Shown piece after piece: positions 10,701 to 21,029 of a stretch of DNA of 64,000 nucleotides. The first letter of the stretch is position 1, and each line of letters begins with the position of its first letter. The DNA comes from Aureococcus anophagefferens (lineage: Eukaryota > Sar > Pelagophyceae > Pelagomonadales > Pelagomonadaceae). Below the pieces are notes generated by a model, which did not search any database, was not told where the DNA came from, and saw only the letters and a program-made list of their open reading frames with translations. Position numbers and translations under genes: made by a program. The DNA lies in contig NW_008705564.1 in NCBI RefSeq assembly GCF_000186865.1, positions 1,103,144 through 1,167,143 of the forward strand, in the 5' to 3' direction.

Positions 10701-13700
10701 GCGTAGATGCTTTTTTTCTGGAACGCGCGCGCGCGGAACACTCACGTTGAAGCGACGTTGAATCACCCTTGTCCTGCCCAGGTCGCGATCAACGTGCGGT
10801 GCATGGAGGAGGACGAGGACGCGTCGCTCGAGGACGGCGACTACGCGGAGCACACCATGGAGCTGAGCCCGTCGCCCCAGGCGCTGAAGAAGCTGCTCGA
10901 GGTGCTGCAGAACACGCTCCTGTGCGCGCTGGCGACGGTGCCGACGCTGGACCGCCACGAGCAGCTCGCCTATCTCTTCGCGATGAACTGCAAGCCGCCG
11001 CTGAAGGAGGACCAGGAGGTCAAGGAGGCGAAGCGGAACCGGGACGGCTGGGTGCTCTGGATCATGCGCAAGGTGCCGGGTCTCGGGGACATCCTGCGGT
11101 CGCTCGTCGTGTCGTCCGAGGAAATCATGCAGTCGATGATGACCACTTCCGACGACCTCGGCACCGTGGACCGCCAGGGCAAGCGGTCGTCGACGCTCAT
11201 GATCGCCACGGCGCGGGCGTCCATCAATTTGACGAGAGGGTCCCTGAAGAAGCAGCACCCGGCGAACGTCCGCGGCACGGGGCTCGACGAGCTCCGGAGC
11301 CTCGCCGCGGCCGCGGCCGCGGCCGACGGCGAGCCCGCCAAGGTGCCGCGCGACCGCCGCTGGCTCGGCCAGCACTGGGTCACGGTGCTCGCGAGCGACG
11401 GCGTCTACCGGGACGCGCGGTCCGCGTTGATGCGCGCGACGTCGAAGCTGAGAGCGTTCGTCCTCGAGAACCTCAAGTCGAACGACGAGATGCTCGAGGC
11501 CCACGGCGTGCTGCTGGCCTGGATGCGCCGGGTCGGTCCATCTTTAAAATCCGCCGCGGGCCTCGCGCGCGGCGAGGGCGACTACGACTCCATCGGCGAG
11601 GAGGACAACCCGACGATCGTCTTCGCGACGGACGCGTTCGTCGCGCTCTGGCCGCCCGACGAGGACGACGCGCGCGCGGAGCTCTACGCGCGCGTCGCCG
11701 CGGAGCACGGCGCCAAGGCCGAGGTCATGCGGCGCCTCCAGTACCTCGTCAACGCCATCCAGGTCCAGGGCGCGCGCGCGGGCACGCTCCGCGACGTCAC
11801 GAAGCTGAACGGCTCCGTGACGATCGCGCCGACGTCCGCGCGCGAGGCCATGACCGCGACGGCGACGGCGGCGCAGAACCTGCTCCAGGGCGCGTTGCCG
11901 AGCTTGTTCGCCGCGCAGTGCGTCGACCTGACGCGGCGCCTGGCGACGGCGAACGAGCGTCTCATGGCGCACGCGTCGACGCTCGACAACTTCTTCGACC
12001 AATTGGGGCTGCTCAAGGAGCTCAGCGGCGACTGGGACCGGCTCGAGGAGACCTACGAGGAGACGGCGTCGCTGCACAAGTTCCTGAAGTCCCAGGGCAT
12101 GACGTCGAACCGCAACGCGCGCGTGAAGCGGCGGACCTACGACCAGTGCCTCCGGAAGCTGAGCCTCATGAACGAGGTCGGCGCTTTGAAGAACCTGCAC
12201 GTGAAGCTCGTGGGCAACGAGGAGGGGCTGACGTCTTTGGAAGAGAGCAAGGTGCGCTTCGGCGTGCGGGGGCGGCGCGAGCGCGAGGGCGGCCAGGGCG
12301 TCGGCTACCGCGCGGCCAAGGCCGCGACCTGCCTGGAGGACGAATTGCACGCGGCGCTGCAGGACCAGTGGTCGCAGATCGACCTGAGCCTGCGGGACTG
12401 CGTCGTCCACGGCTCGAAGCGGCGGAACCACTTCCGGACCATCCTGCGGAGCCGCTGCAGCGAGCTCCACCGGAGCATCGGGGCCATCCTGAACGCGGCG
12501 GACGAGGGCATCCTGCGGGAGGAGGCGTCGGACCCCGCGGCCGCGCTCGCGCACCTCCGGGACCTGACGACGCGGCACGGCATCGCCCGGGGCCAGGCGG
12601 CGAAGCTCGTGGGCTACCAGAAGCTCTACAACTCGCACTTCCACGGCGGCACGCTCGACCGCGGCGCGTTCATCGCCGAGTCCGACCTCGGCGTCGAGGC
12701 CGCGGCGCCGCGGCGGACGGTCGCGGGCCGCGAGACCGCGCGCCACGACCCGAACCAGGGGCCCCAGCCCCTCGTCGTGGACCACTTCGTCAACCTCCAG
12801 TTCGCCGAGAAGCGCATCAAGCTCCAGTTTACATTGTGGAGCGCGCTCGACGCGCTCGACCGCGCGCACGCCGCGTGGCGCGCCGCGCCCGTGAACGCGG
12901 AGTTCGGCGAGGGCGCGCCCCACGGCCTGCTCAAGGAGGCCATCGCCAAGGGCGAGCGGGCCTACGAGCAATTGTTGAGCGACACGGAGAACTCCGCGAA
13001 GAACCGGCGGTCCTGGCTCCGGCAGACGCGCGAGCACAAGAAGGAGGAGAAGTACCCCTACAGCCAGGGCATCCGCGGCGGCGGCCTCGCCGTCATGCGC
13101 GAGTCCGACGAGGAGAGCGAGTCCGAGTCCGAGGAGGAGAGCGACGCGAACGAGTCGTCGTCCATGGACGACGACGACGACGACGACGGCGACGGCGGCG
13201 GCGGCGACGGCGACGACGTCGACGACGAGGGGTCCTCCGTCGCGGACAAGTCCAAGGTCTCCGGCTCGACGCGCGAGTCCGCGAGCTCCGCGGCGTCCAA
13301 GGAGGCCAAGGAGCTGAGCCTCGTCGGCGCCGCGTCGAACCCCGCGCGGTTCCGCCTCGGCGTGACGATCGACCGGTCGAAGCGGGAGCTCGCGTCGGCG
13401 CTGCCGCTCACGGACCGCTACTTCTGGGGCGCCCACGGCATGGACCGCTGGGCCGCCGTCGCGCATGCACGTCAAGCCCGTCCAGGACACGCTCGACCGC
13501 TACGGCGCGTCGACGCAGCACCTGAGCGTCTGCGACGTCGGCGCGCGCGCGAAGCTCAACGTCGGCGATTTACTGGACGGCGGTCTGGTGAAGAACGCGT
13601 CCAAGGTCGCCGCCGTCGTCTACGAGTCGGAGATCCACCGCGCGCTGTCCGACCTGGACGCCGCGGCGAACGACGCGTGGCCCGAGGGCTCGCACCGCGG

Positions 13701-16700
13701 CGTGCAGCTCGCGACGTCGACGGCGCCCGTGTTGCAGTACTCGGCAGCGGAGAAGGTTTCTTATTTTCAGGACTTTGCGGGCCCCCGGGGCCCCCTGCGC
13801 CTCGGCTGCGTCAAGTGCCGCGAGGCCGTCCGGGCCTGGGCGACGAAGCCGCCGCCGGACGCGCCGCCGGGCGTCTCCGGCAAGGCGAAGGCGCGCGCGG
13901 CGGCGACTTTAGCCGCCGGCGCCGCGCGCTGGGAGGCGAAGCTCGACGGCGCCGAGGCGATCCTCGACGACGTCCTGGATCTGGTCATGCTCGCGTCCGT
14001 ACTGCGGCCCGCGTTCGCGGGCGGCGTGCGCGCGCCGCTGTCCATCGCCCAGCAGTACCACGGCGGCTACGCGTTTCTACAGAGGGGCCTCGTCGAGGTG
14101 CAGCGGCTGAGCCGGCTGGGCGTCTTCGACGACACCGCGCTCGGCGGCGGCGGCCGCCGGGGCACGGCGCGGTCGACGGCGCGGTCGTCGTCCTCCGCGG
14201 CGTCCGCGCTCGCGAACTGCCGGTCCCAGCTCGAGGACGCGCGGGCCCAGCTCAACCAGTGGCTCGACGAGCAGCGGTCCATCGCGCCCTGCCTCCTCTG
14301 GCTGGGCAACGAGGAACTCGTGCACGCGTGCATGCAGTGGGGCATCTTCTGCGGCCAGCCCCCGGCGTCCGTGTCCAGCGAGGTGAACAATCTGATCCAC
14401 TACCAGCTCCTCCCCAACGTGCGCCACCTGTCCATGGCGCGGCCGCCCGTGAAGGCGGAGGCGCACCGCGCGACGCAGCAATTCCGCCAGAGCATGTTCG
14501 AGAAGAAGGACGACAGCGACGCCCCGAAGGGCCCCCGGGGCTCCACGGAGGGGCCGTCCTCGCCCGAGCGGCGCCGGTCCCGCGCGACGGCGGCGGTCGC
14601 GGCGCCCGACGCCGTCACGGCGACGTCCGTCATCGGCTGGCGGTCGTCCGACGCGACGGAAGAGCTGCACTTCCACGACGGCGGCTTCAAGGTCACGGGC
14701 GTGCTCGCCGAGGACGTGGCCAAGATCCACCACGGCCTGAAGCGGGCCCTGCTCGAGGGCGTCTTCGAGGCGCTCTGCGCGTCGTCCGGCGTGTCACCGG
14801 ACGACGACGGCGGCGACGCGGAGGAGGCCGCGCAGCGCCTCGGCGCCGCGCTGCCCTGGCCCCTGGCCTGCGCTGAGTCGACGTTCCCGGCGGCGTCCGC
14901 CGTGCTCGCGGCGTCGGCCTACTGGACGAAGGAGGTCGAGGACGCGCTCCGCAAGTCCGGCCTGACGCCGTGCGGGAAAAGAGAGCGAAATTCCCAACTT
15001 CAAAGGCTCCGATCTCGGCCATTTCCCACTCGTTTCGGCTGATTTCTGGACGAGCGATCATCTCTCGGAACGGTCTCGAAGCGTGGATGTGTTTTACGGA
15101 ACGCGCGCGCGCGGAACACTCATGTTGAAGAGAACTTGAATCACCCTTTTCCTGCCCAGGCCTGAAGCCGTGCGCGAAGACGTACCGCGAGCACCTCATC
15201 GTCGGCGGCGGCATCGCCAAGGACATCATGGCCTCGTGCCAGCCGGACCGCAAGGGCCACCGGCGGGGGTCGGCCCAGAGCCTCATGTCCGTGGGGTCGC
15301 TCGTGGAGAAGCGGAGGCGCGAGGAGGGCGAGGGCGACTCGCGGAACCGCGAGCGGCACCGGCGGCCGTCCGGTGCGTCCGTGGGCAGCCACATGAGCGG
15401 CGTGTCCATGAACAGCGACGATTCCAAGAAGGACGAGCCCCTGGCCTGCGAGCTTTATGAATTAGAGGTCAAGAAGGCCGACGCGCTCGCCAAGAACCAC
15501 GGCCACGCGCACGTCCGCGAGTCCAAGGTCGACTCCAAGCTCTGGAACACCCTGGAACGACGCGTGTCCCACCGCATCGCCGTCTACGTCGTCGTCCTCA
15601 ACGGCCGGCCGTCCGCGAGCCGGCTCTGGCTCTGCGCGTCCGGCTTGGTCGCCTACGGCGTCATGCAGCGCGACGTGCTCCAGCTCATGCGCGTCTACGA
15701 CGTGGGCTCCGTCGACGACTTCGAGTGGAAGTTCCGGCCGAAGCACCGCTGGGTCGGGTCCTGGGATCTCGAACACCGCGACGCGGAGCTTAGAAGGCGC
15801 CAGTGCTCGCTCCGGTGCCAGGCGTGCAACGGGGACGTGCCCCACGCGCTCGAGTACGAGTCCGCCGCGAGCCGCCTGACCCTGACGCCCCTGAGCCACC
15901 GGAGCTTGCTGGCGTTGGTCGGGGGCACGCGCGACGCGTGGTGCGGCGGGCGGCTCATGCCCGTGCGCGACGGTTTAGAGCCGAACGCCGCGCGGCGCGC
16001 GGTCGAGGATCTCGCGAAGTTCTACGGCCGGCGGCTCCACGTCTTCGAGGCGACGCCCCGGGCGACGGCCGACGATTTGCTATTAGTGCTGCGGCGCACG
16101 CTCGAGGCCGGCGCGGTGTCGGAGCTCCGGTGCTTCGATTTACTGAACGCGGACGTGCTGCTCACGTTCTCCACCTGGCTCGGCACGATCAAGGAGGCCA
16201 TTTTGGGCGACCAGCCGACGCGGCGCATCTCGCAGCACAACTTCCGGCTGAGCGCGAACGTCTCGCGGAAGCTGGTCGGGGAAGACGCGCTCGCGCACGT
16301 CGGCGACCTGCTGCTGGGCCCGCTCGGCGGCGGCTTCAGCGAGGAGAAGGACTTCTTCGCGCCGGGCCACAAGGCGCCGCCCGTGCCCCTCCTGGCGCTC
16401 TACGCGACGCCGTCGCCGGCCGCGGCGTCGTGGGACGACGACAAGGTCGGCCCGTTCGCGTCCTTCAAGGAGACGCTCCGGCCGACGCTCTACCACGAGC
16501 CCGCGCCGCTGCGCATGGCGGAGTTGCTGCTATTGAAGAGCGGCCTCGAGACGGACGCGTCGCCGGTCATCGTCAAGGAGGCGCAGCGGCTGTTGAGGGC
16601 GGACCAGAACCGCGACGGAGGCAAGGGCGCGGCGCCGCCCGCGGAGGGCATGTGGCACTACTTGAACCGCGCGGTGCGGAACAAGATCCCCAAGGCCGGC

Positions 16701-17573
16701 GAGGCGTCGAACCGGCGCATCACGGAGATCGTGCGCAACATCGCGGCGCTCGACGCGCCGGGGTCGCCCCTGCGGGGCGACGAGGAGTCGGCGCGCCGCG
16801 GGGGGCAGGCCCGGTCCGAGGATTTGCGAGACCTCGCGCTCAAGCGCAAGCCCCCGGGCGAGGCGCCGCCGAAGCTCGCCAAGCACAAGCAGCCCCAATC
16901 GACGTCCGAGCTCGGCGCGGACGCGCGGAGCCGGCTCGAGGCCTTCGGCGCGGCGTCCGCGGACGCGGGCGCGGGCCACGCGCCCAAGGGCTTCGGCGGC
17001 GAGCCCCGGCCGCTGGCCCCGGCGTCGCCGGCGGCGCTCCGGGGCTCGCGGTCCACGTTCCGCCCCGCGGCGACGCGCGGCCGGCCGTCGACGCTCCGCA
17101 ACGACCGGAGCCGCCAGCTCCAGGTCCACAGCCGGGAGTCGACGCTGTCGCGCGTCGTGCGGCCGAGCTCCGGCACGCGCCGCGGGGACGACGCCGCGGC
17201 GCCGCCGAGCCGGTCGCCGTCGCCGTCGTCCGCGCGCCAGTCCGTGCGCAACGTCGCGCGCGCCAGTATGGCCGTGGGCGGCGGCGCCGCGCGCCAGTCC
17301 GTCGTCGCCGGCCGGGGATCGCCGCGCCCGTCCATGGCCAAGGCCGCGTCCCAGCGCGGCGCGCGCCAGTCGCTCGCGGCGACGCGCGCGTCCATGGCCA
17401 TGAACCGCGGCGCGCGGAGCTCGGTCGCGGTCAAGAGCGGCCGCGCGTCCATGGCCCAGTCGGGCCGGAGCTCGCCGTCGGGCCGCGGCTTCATGAAGCT
17501 CGCGTCGAGCATGGACGTGAACATGGCCGCGCTCCGCGAGGAGCACTACGGCGTGAGCGAGTCCGGGGATTAA
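7749..17573 (+). CDS. Headless dynein heavy chain-like protein (tail, linker, degenerate AAA1)
   Basis: Exons 7749-9180, 9384-10579, 10782-14959 and 15160-17573 give about 3072 residues, allowing one 1-nt slip near 13464 (reading moves from ...DRWAAVA to MHVKPVQDTL). Axonemal-type heavy-chain landmarks in order: N-terminal FVTLSSTGAMYY ... FVKKLHVFKNYWLWRMFGAW; linker-type LNQWLDEQRSIAPCLLWLGN (equivalent to LxxYLExKRxxFPRFxFLSN) and a later GWRSSDATEELHF; then AAA1-like LEYESAASRLTLTPLSHRS. Where AAA1 should carry GPAGTGKTET there is CGGRLMPVRDGLEPNAA, and CFDEFNR is CFDLLNA: Walker A and the catalytic Glu are absent. The chain stops at the AAA1/AAA2 border (LRPTLYHEPAPLRMAELLLL ... YLNRAVRNKIPKAG) and ends in a ~220-residue Ser/Arg/Met-rich basic tail. 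No AAA2-6, stalk or microtubule-binding domain. DNHD1 is another known degenerate relative. Probably a non-motor structural protein. Confidence 0.8.
9181..9383 (+). mobile_element. Introner element 3 (family A), acting as GC-AG intron
   Basis: 203-nt intron. TSD gcgaggcg at 9181-9188 and 9384-9391 is exact. Ends GGGCGGGAAAAGAG and CTCTTTTCCCGCCC are perfectly complementary. The donor is GC, the first two bases of the TSD; the acceptor CAG is the element's own end. Splicing restores YERE-ARLYHFVKKL at the conserved dynein N-terminal motif, so the site is supported by homology. A longer T run (about 9) distinguishes this copy. Confidence 0.93.
10580..10781 (+). mobile_element. Introner element 4 (family A), acting as GT-AG intron
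   Basis: 202-nt intron. TSD gtcgcgat at 10580-10587 and 10782-10789 is exact. Ends GGGCAGGACAAG and CTTGTCCTGCCC are complementary. The donor GT belongs to the TSD, the acceptor CCCAG to the element. Splicing gives PPLQ|VAINVRCMEED in frame. The interior carries the core TGGACGAGCGAT and an alternating CG run. Confidence 0.94.
13160..13230 (+). repeat. GAC/GGC triplet microsatellite in coding sequence
   Basis: In-frame run of GAC and GGC codons giving Asp/Gly-rich sequence (DDDDDDDGDGGGGDGDDVDD) inside the predicted dynein tail. It follows an EES/ESE acidic stretch. Simple codon expansion, common in high-GC algal genes. Confidence 0.8.
14960..15159 (+). mobile_element. Introner element 5 (family A), acting as GC-AG intron
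   Basis: 200-nt intron. TSD gcctgacg (14960-14967) against gcctgaag (15160-15167), one mismatch; similarity continues into ccgtgcg. Ends GCGGGAAAAG and CTTTTCCTGC. A GT donor does not fit the phase; a GC donor gives KS|GLKPCAKTYREH in frame. Very similar to element 6, so recently amplified. Confidence 0.88.
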
Positions 17574-17584
17574 GACAAAAAACG

Positions 17585-18412
17585 TTACCGCTTCCTCACC
17601 TCGAGCAGCACGGCGGCGGCGTCGCCCGACGCCGTCGTCGCCGTCCAGTCGCTCCGCGCGACGGCGAGGTCGCGGCGGAGCGAGGCCTCGAGGTCCGCGG
17701 GCGCCGCGCGCGGGTACTTGGCGTCGGACCAGTCGCGGTCCATGGACAGGACGTAGCCGACGCCGTCGTCCGCGAGGTGGTGCGCGAGCGCGCGCGCGAG
17801 GGGCTCGACGGCCTCGGGGCTGTAGACGCAGTCCGCCGCGAGGACGACGTCGTAGGTCTCGTCGCCCCAGGAACCCGCGTCGTCCCAGTCCAGGCGCATC
17901 GACGACACGGACTCGAGGCCGTTGTTCGCCGCGTTTGCGCGCTGCGCCGACAGCAGGCCCGTCGGCGCGTCGAAGTCGCGCTCGTCGACCGCGTCGAGGT
18001 CGCTCAGCACGACGCGCGTCGCCGGCGTCAGCGCCGCGACGGCGATGCCGAAGGTGCCGACGCCGCTGCCGAGCTCGAGGACGCTCTTGCCCGCGAAGAG
18101 CTCGGGCCGGTCGCCCGCCCAGATCGCCGCGGCGACGGCCGCTGGCCAGATCGCGTGCCCGAGCTTGCCCTCGTAGAAGGAACACGTCTCGATGGTCAGC
18201 ATGGCCGACCCGCGGAAGACGAAGGTGCGCCGGTTCTCGTGCTTGGTCGGCAGCTCGAGGCACTCGCTCCGGTCGCCGTCGCTGGACGTGAGCGCGTGGG
18301 TTTGTCGTGTGGCGCCCAGCGCGAGCGACGGGCGACGCGACGATGCCGGTGGCACCAGCGCGCGTGCACAGCCGACGAGGAGCAGCAGCGTCGGTGCTCG
18401 AAGAGCACCCAT
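17585..18412 (-). CDS. Seven-beta-strand lysine-type methyltransferase (METTL21/FAM86-like) with N-terminal leader
   Basis: 275 residues. SAM-binding motif I is VLELGSGVGTFGIAVAAL and the acidic post-I loop is VVLSDLD; the family-specific motif after it is DVVLAADCVYSPEAVEPLA, typical of the Methyltransf_16 group that methylates lysines of chaperones, elongation factors and similar proteins. The N-terminus MGALRAPTLLLLVGCARALV looks like a signal or first part of a plastid-directing presequence, so the enzyme may act in an organelle. The stop is 11 bp from the dynein-like gene's stop. The gap contains gacaaaaaacg. Substrate cannot be told from sequence. Confidence 0.8.
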   Translation of the reverse strand: MGALRAPTLLLLVGCARALVPPASSRRPSLALGATRQTHALTSSDGDRSECLELPTKHENRRTFVFRGSAMLTIETCSFYEGKLGHAIWPAAVAAAIWAGDRPELFAGKSVLELGSGVGTFGIAVAALTPATRVVLSDLDAVDERDFDAPTGLLSAQRANAANNGLESVSSMRLDWDDAGSWGDETYDVVLAADCVYSPEAVEPLARALAHHLADDGVGYVLSMDRDWSDAKYPRAAPADLEASLRRDLAVARSDWTATTASGDAAAVLLEVRKR

Positions 18413-18582
18413 CGGGCTTGTGGCAGAGGGGCAAACTCGGCTTCACCATCTTTTGGCCGACCCAATATCGATATTGATTATACACATCGGCTCCAGCCAT
18501 TTTGGGCTGCCCACCTCGGCCGCCGCCCGGGGTGCCGGCGCCCGACGCCTTCGGCCTCGACGAGCAGCGCGCGCGCTTCTCC
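18413..18582. promoter_or_regulatory. Divergent promoter with 14-bp perfect palindrome
   Basis: Between the methyltransferase start (18412) and the first ATG of the sulfotransferase frame (18583). caatatcgatattg at 18463-18476 is a perfect palindrome in an AT-rich island. It is flanked by two related 14-mers, ttttggccgaccca and ttttgggctgccca. The region from about 18502 is also open in the downstream frame, so the start could be further upstream. Regulatory role is inferred from position and symmetry only. Confidence 0.4.
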
Positions 18583-20415
18583 ATGCTGAGCGAGGGCGGC
18601 GAAAAGACCCAGGACGTCTACGCGGCGGCGACGCGGGTCCGCAGCGCGTCGCGGCCGCCGCCGCCCGAGTGGCGCCGCGTCGGCGCCGTCGCGGCCGCGC
18701 GCGGCGTCCGGCCCGCCGACGCGGTCAACGCGCAGCGCGCCCTCATCGACTGGTGGGCGCGGACCCTCGACCCCGCGCTCGCCGCCGCGGGCGCCGTCGC
18801 CCTCGGCGTCGCCGGCGACGGCNNNNNNNNNNNNNNNNNNNNNNNNNNNNNNNNNNNNNNNNNNNNNNNNNNCCGGCGCGCTCGTCGTCGGCGTCGTCGT
18901 CGTGCAGCACTGGCTGCACCGCGCGGCCGTGTCCCAGGCGCCGGCGCGCGACGTGTCCTGGGTGACGTCGCCGGAGTTCGAGGAGGCCGTGCGCGCCCGC
19001 GACGCGGCCCTCGCCGCGCGCGACGAGGCGACGCGCGTCGTCGCCGCGCTGAACCGGGAGGCGCTCGCCGCCGCCGTCGCCGCGAAGCGGCCCGCCGCGC
19101 GGGCCCCGTCGGCGCCTCCGGCGGCCGCAAACGCGGTCCTCGTCGGCGTCGCGAGCCAGTTCGCGGAGATCGCGGGCCTCAAGCTCGCGTCCATCCCCGT
19201 CGCCAAGGGCGGCACGAAGCCGGCGACGCCGCCGGACCGGCGCGGCGACGACGCGCGCGCGCGGGCGACGGCCGCATGCTTCGAAAACGCGACGCGGCCC
19301 GCGGAGCCGGCGGCCGGCGGCGGGCTCTGGGTCGAGTCGCAGGGCGCGCGGCGGCTCCTCTTCGTCCACATCCCCAAGTGCGGCGGCTCGGCCCTCACGG
19401 CGGCCCTGCGGCGCTTCGCCTGCGTCGCCAACGGCCCGACGAGCGACTGCTGCGAGCACCCGGGCTTCTGCCAGCGCGCGAAGCCGAAGCCGCGCCTCTG
19501 CCAGGCGCTCGTCAACTGCCACGGCCACCAGCCGTCGCTGCGCATGTACGCCGCGCGGCCGTCGACGCGAAACATCCGCGCCGTGACCATGGTGCGCGAG
19601 CCCCTGGGCCGCGTCGTCTCCGCGTGGCACTACCGGTGCCACAACCCGAACTGGGACTGCTTCCACGTGCCCGGCGCGACGCAGTGGAGCGAGCGGAAGC
19701 GCGCCGACGAGCGGTGGCACCTGAAGCCGCCCAACGCCACCCACGCGGGCTACGCGAGCTTCGCGGATTTTTTAGACATGCCGCACTACCAGAACGTGCA
19801 GGTCCGCATGCTCGGCAAGGACCGCTTCCCCTACGACGCGGCGCCCGTGGGCGCCGACGACGTCTTCGCGGCCATCGACGTCGCGACGCGGACCTTCGCC
19901 GTCGTCGGCGTCTTCGAGCTCTTCGACCACTCCGTCGCGCTGCTCGGGCGTTTGGCGGGCGTGCCCCTGGTGGCCGCGGACTTCGAGCGCGTCCGCGCGC
20001 AGCACTCGCCCCAGTACGGCGCCTTCGCCGCGGCCCTCGCGGCGGACGACGGCCTCGCGCGGCGCGCCTTCGACGCGAACCGCCCGGGGCAGCACAAGAG
20101 AGCGAAATTCCCAACTTCAAAGGCTCCGATCTCGGCCAGTTTCCACTCGTTTCGGCTGATTTTTGGACGAGCGATCATCTCTCGGAACGGTCTCGAAGCG
20201 TGGATGTGTTTTCCGTAACGCGCGCGCGCGGAACACTCACGTTGAAGCGACGTTGAGTCACTCTTGTGCTGCCCAGGAACCGCCACGACGCGACGCTCCA
20301 CGTCTGGGCCGCGTCGACGCTGTGCGGCGAGCTCCGGAACGCGGACCTCCTCGACCTCCCGGGCTGCGGCGCGGCCGCCGCGGCGCGCGCGCGCGCCTAC
20401 TGCGCCGACGCCTAG
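18583..20415 (+). CDS. Type II membrane carbohydrate sulfotransferase, interrupted by assembly gap
   Basis: Last exons 18873-20076 and 20277-20415 are secure. Left of the 50-N gap an open frame (from ATG 18583; open from about 18502) leads to a hydrophobic stretch, but its frame relation across the gap cannot be known. Right of the gap is a membrane anchor (ALVVGVVVVQHWL), a stem, then the sulfotransferase core: 5'-phosphosulfate loop FVHIPKCGGSALTAAL and 3'-phosphate loop TMVREPLGRVVSAWHY, with Cys-rich segments (DCCEHPGFCQRA). PAPS-dependent transfer of sulfate to a glycan in the Golgi is the family role. An introner lies near the 3' end; splicing restores ANRHDATLHVWAAS. The TAG stop directly abuts the stop of the convergent rlmH-like gene, with no base between. 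Confidence 0.75.
18823..18872. other. Assembly gap (50 N)
   Basis: Exactly 50 N, the usual placeholder for a gap of unknown size. It falls inside or next to the sulfotransferase N-terminal region, so the joining of the two open frames is unresolved. Confidence 0.99.
20077..20276 (+). mobile_element. Introner element 6 (family A), intron with non-standard donor
   Basis: TSD gaaccgcc at 20077-20084 and 20277-20284 is exact; element ends GGGCAGCACAAGAG and CTCTTGTGCTGCCC are perfectly complementary. Restoring the ancestral exon needs a GA donor at the TSD. An alternative is a GC donor at 20089 (cccggg|gcagcac), which stays in frame and inserts four residues. Nearly identical in its interior to element 5. 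Confidence 0.9.
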
Positions 20416-20883
20416 TTACTTGTGGTAGCCGCTCCCGCGGCGGATCTCGGCCGCGCGGTAGATCTGCTCCGCGAGGAGCACGCGCGCGACCTGGTGCGGG
20501 AACGTGAGCTCTGACAGGCTCAGCAGCGTCGAAGACCGCCGGAGCTCGTCGGAGAAGCCCTCGGCGGGGCCGATGGCGACGTGCATGCGCGAGCCGCCCG
20601 CGTCGAGGCCGTCGAAGAGCAACTCCGCGAAGCGCTCGCTGTCGGCTTTTTCGCCGCGCGGGTCGAGGCAGACGACGGGCGCGAGCGCGCCGAGCCGCTT
20701 CTCGAGGCTCGCGCCGGTCTTGTACCACGTCGTCGTCACGTCGACGGTGCCGCGCAGGCGCGTCGCGTATTCGTCGACGGCCTGGGCCTCCCAGTCTTTT
20801 TTGTTTGGTTGCCGCCCCGCAATATGGATCTCGACGCGGTAGAGGGCGGTCGCGCCAGCGAGCAGCGAGAGCGCGCGCCACAT
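20416..20883 (-). CDS. rlmH: RlmH-like 23S rRNA pseudouridine N3-methyltransferase (organellar)
   Basis: 155 residues from the ATG at 20883 (MWRALSLLAG); an in-frame ATG at 20955 would add 24. The short hydrophobic start suggests targeting to plastid or mitochondrion. SPOUT-fold landmarks of RlmH are all present: LDPRGEKADSERFAELL, the knot-forming IGPAEGFSDELR, and the C-terminal LSLSELTFPHQVARVLLAEQ followed by IYRAAEIRRGSGYHK. In bacteria this enzyme methylates the N3 of pseudouridine 1915 in 23S rRNA helix 69; here an organellar ribosome is the likely substrate. Length matches the ~155-residue bacterial family. Bacterial-type gene, presumably of endosymbiont origin. Confidence 0.93.
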   Translation of the reverse strand: MWRALSLLAGATALYRVEIHIAGRQPNKKDWEAQAVDEYATRLRGTVDVTTTWYKTGASLEKRLGALAPVVCLDPRGEKADSERFAELLFDGLDAGGSRMHVAIGPAEGFSDELRRSSTLLSLSELTFPHQVARVLLAEQIYRAAEIRRGSGYHK

Positions 20884-21029
20884 GGGCGCCTCGGCGCGAG
20901 TTTTATCGGTTGCGCTGCGCCTCCAATGCGCCTGCCTCAGCACGATTTGCCACAAGCATTGCTCTCTTTTGCTTCAAACTTTAAACCAAACCTTCAACAG
21001 GCGATGGTGGGCGCGGCTGCCGCCCATTG

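Noticed and set aside
10769..13525. Long second open frame on the plus strand inside the dynein-like gene
   Set aside because: Composition is Arg/Gly/Ala/Pro only, as expected of a shifted frame in very GC-rich codons; the other frame has the heavy-chain motifs.
16530..18584. Long minus-strand open frame opposite the dynein-like 3' end
   Set aside because: Runs antisense through clear coding sequence and overlaps the methyltransferase in another frame; Arg-rich shadow.
9181..20276. Introner copies as CRISPR-like or satellite repeats
   Set aside because: They are 4-10 kb apart, ~200 bp long, each inside a different exon, and have target duplications and splice signals.
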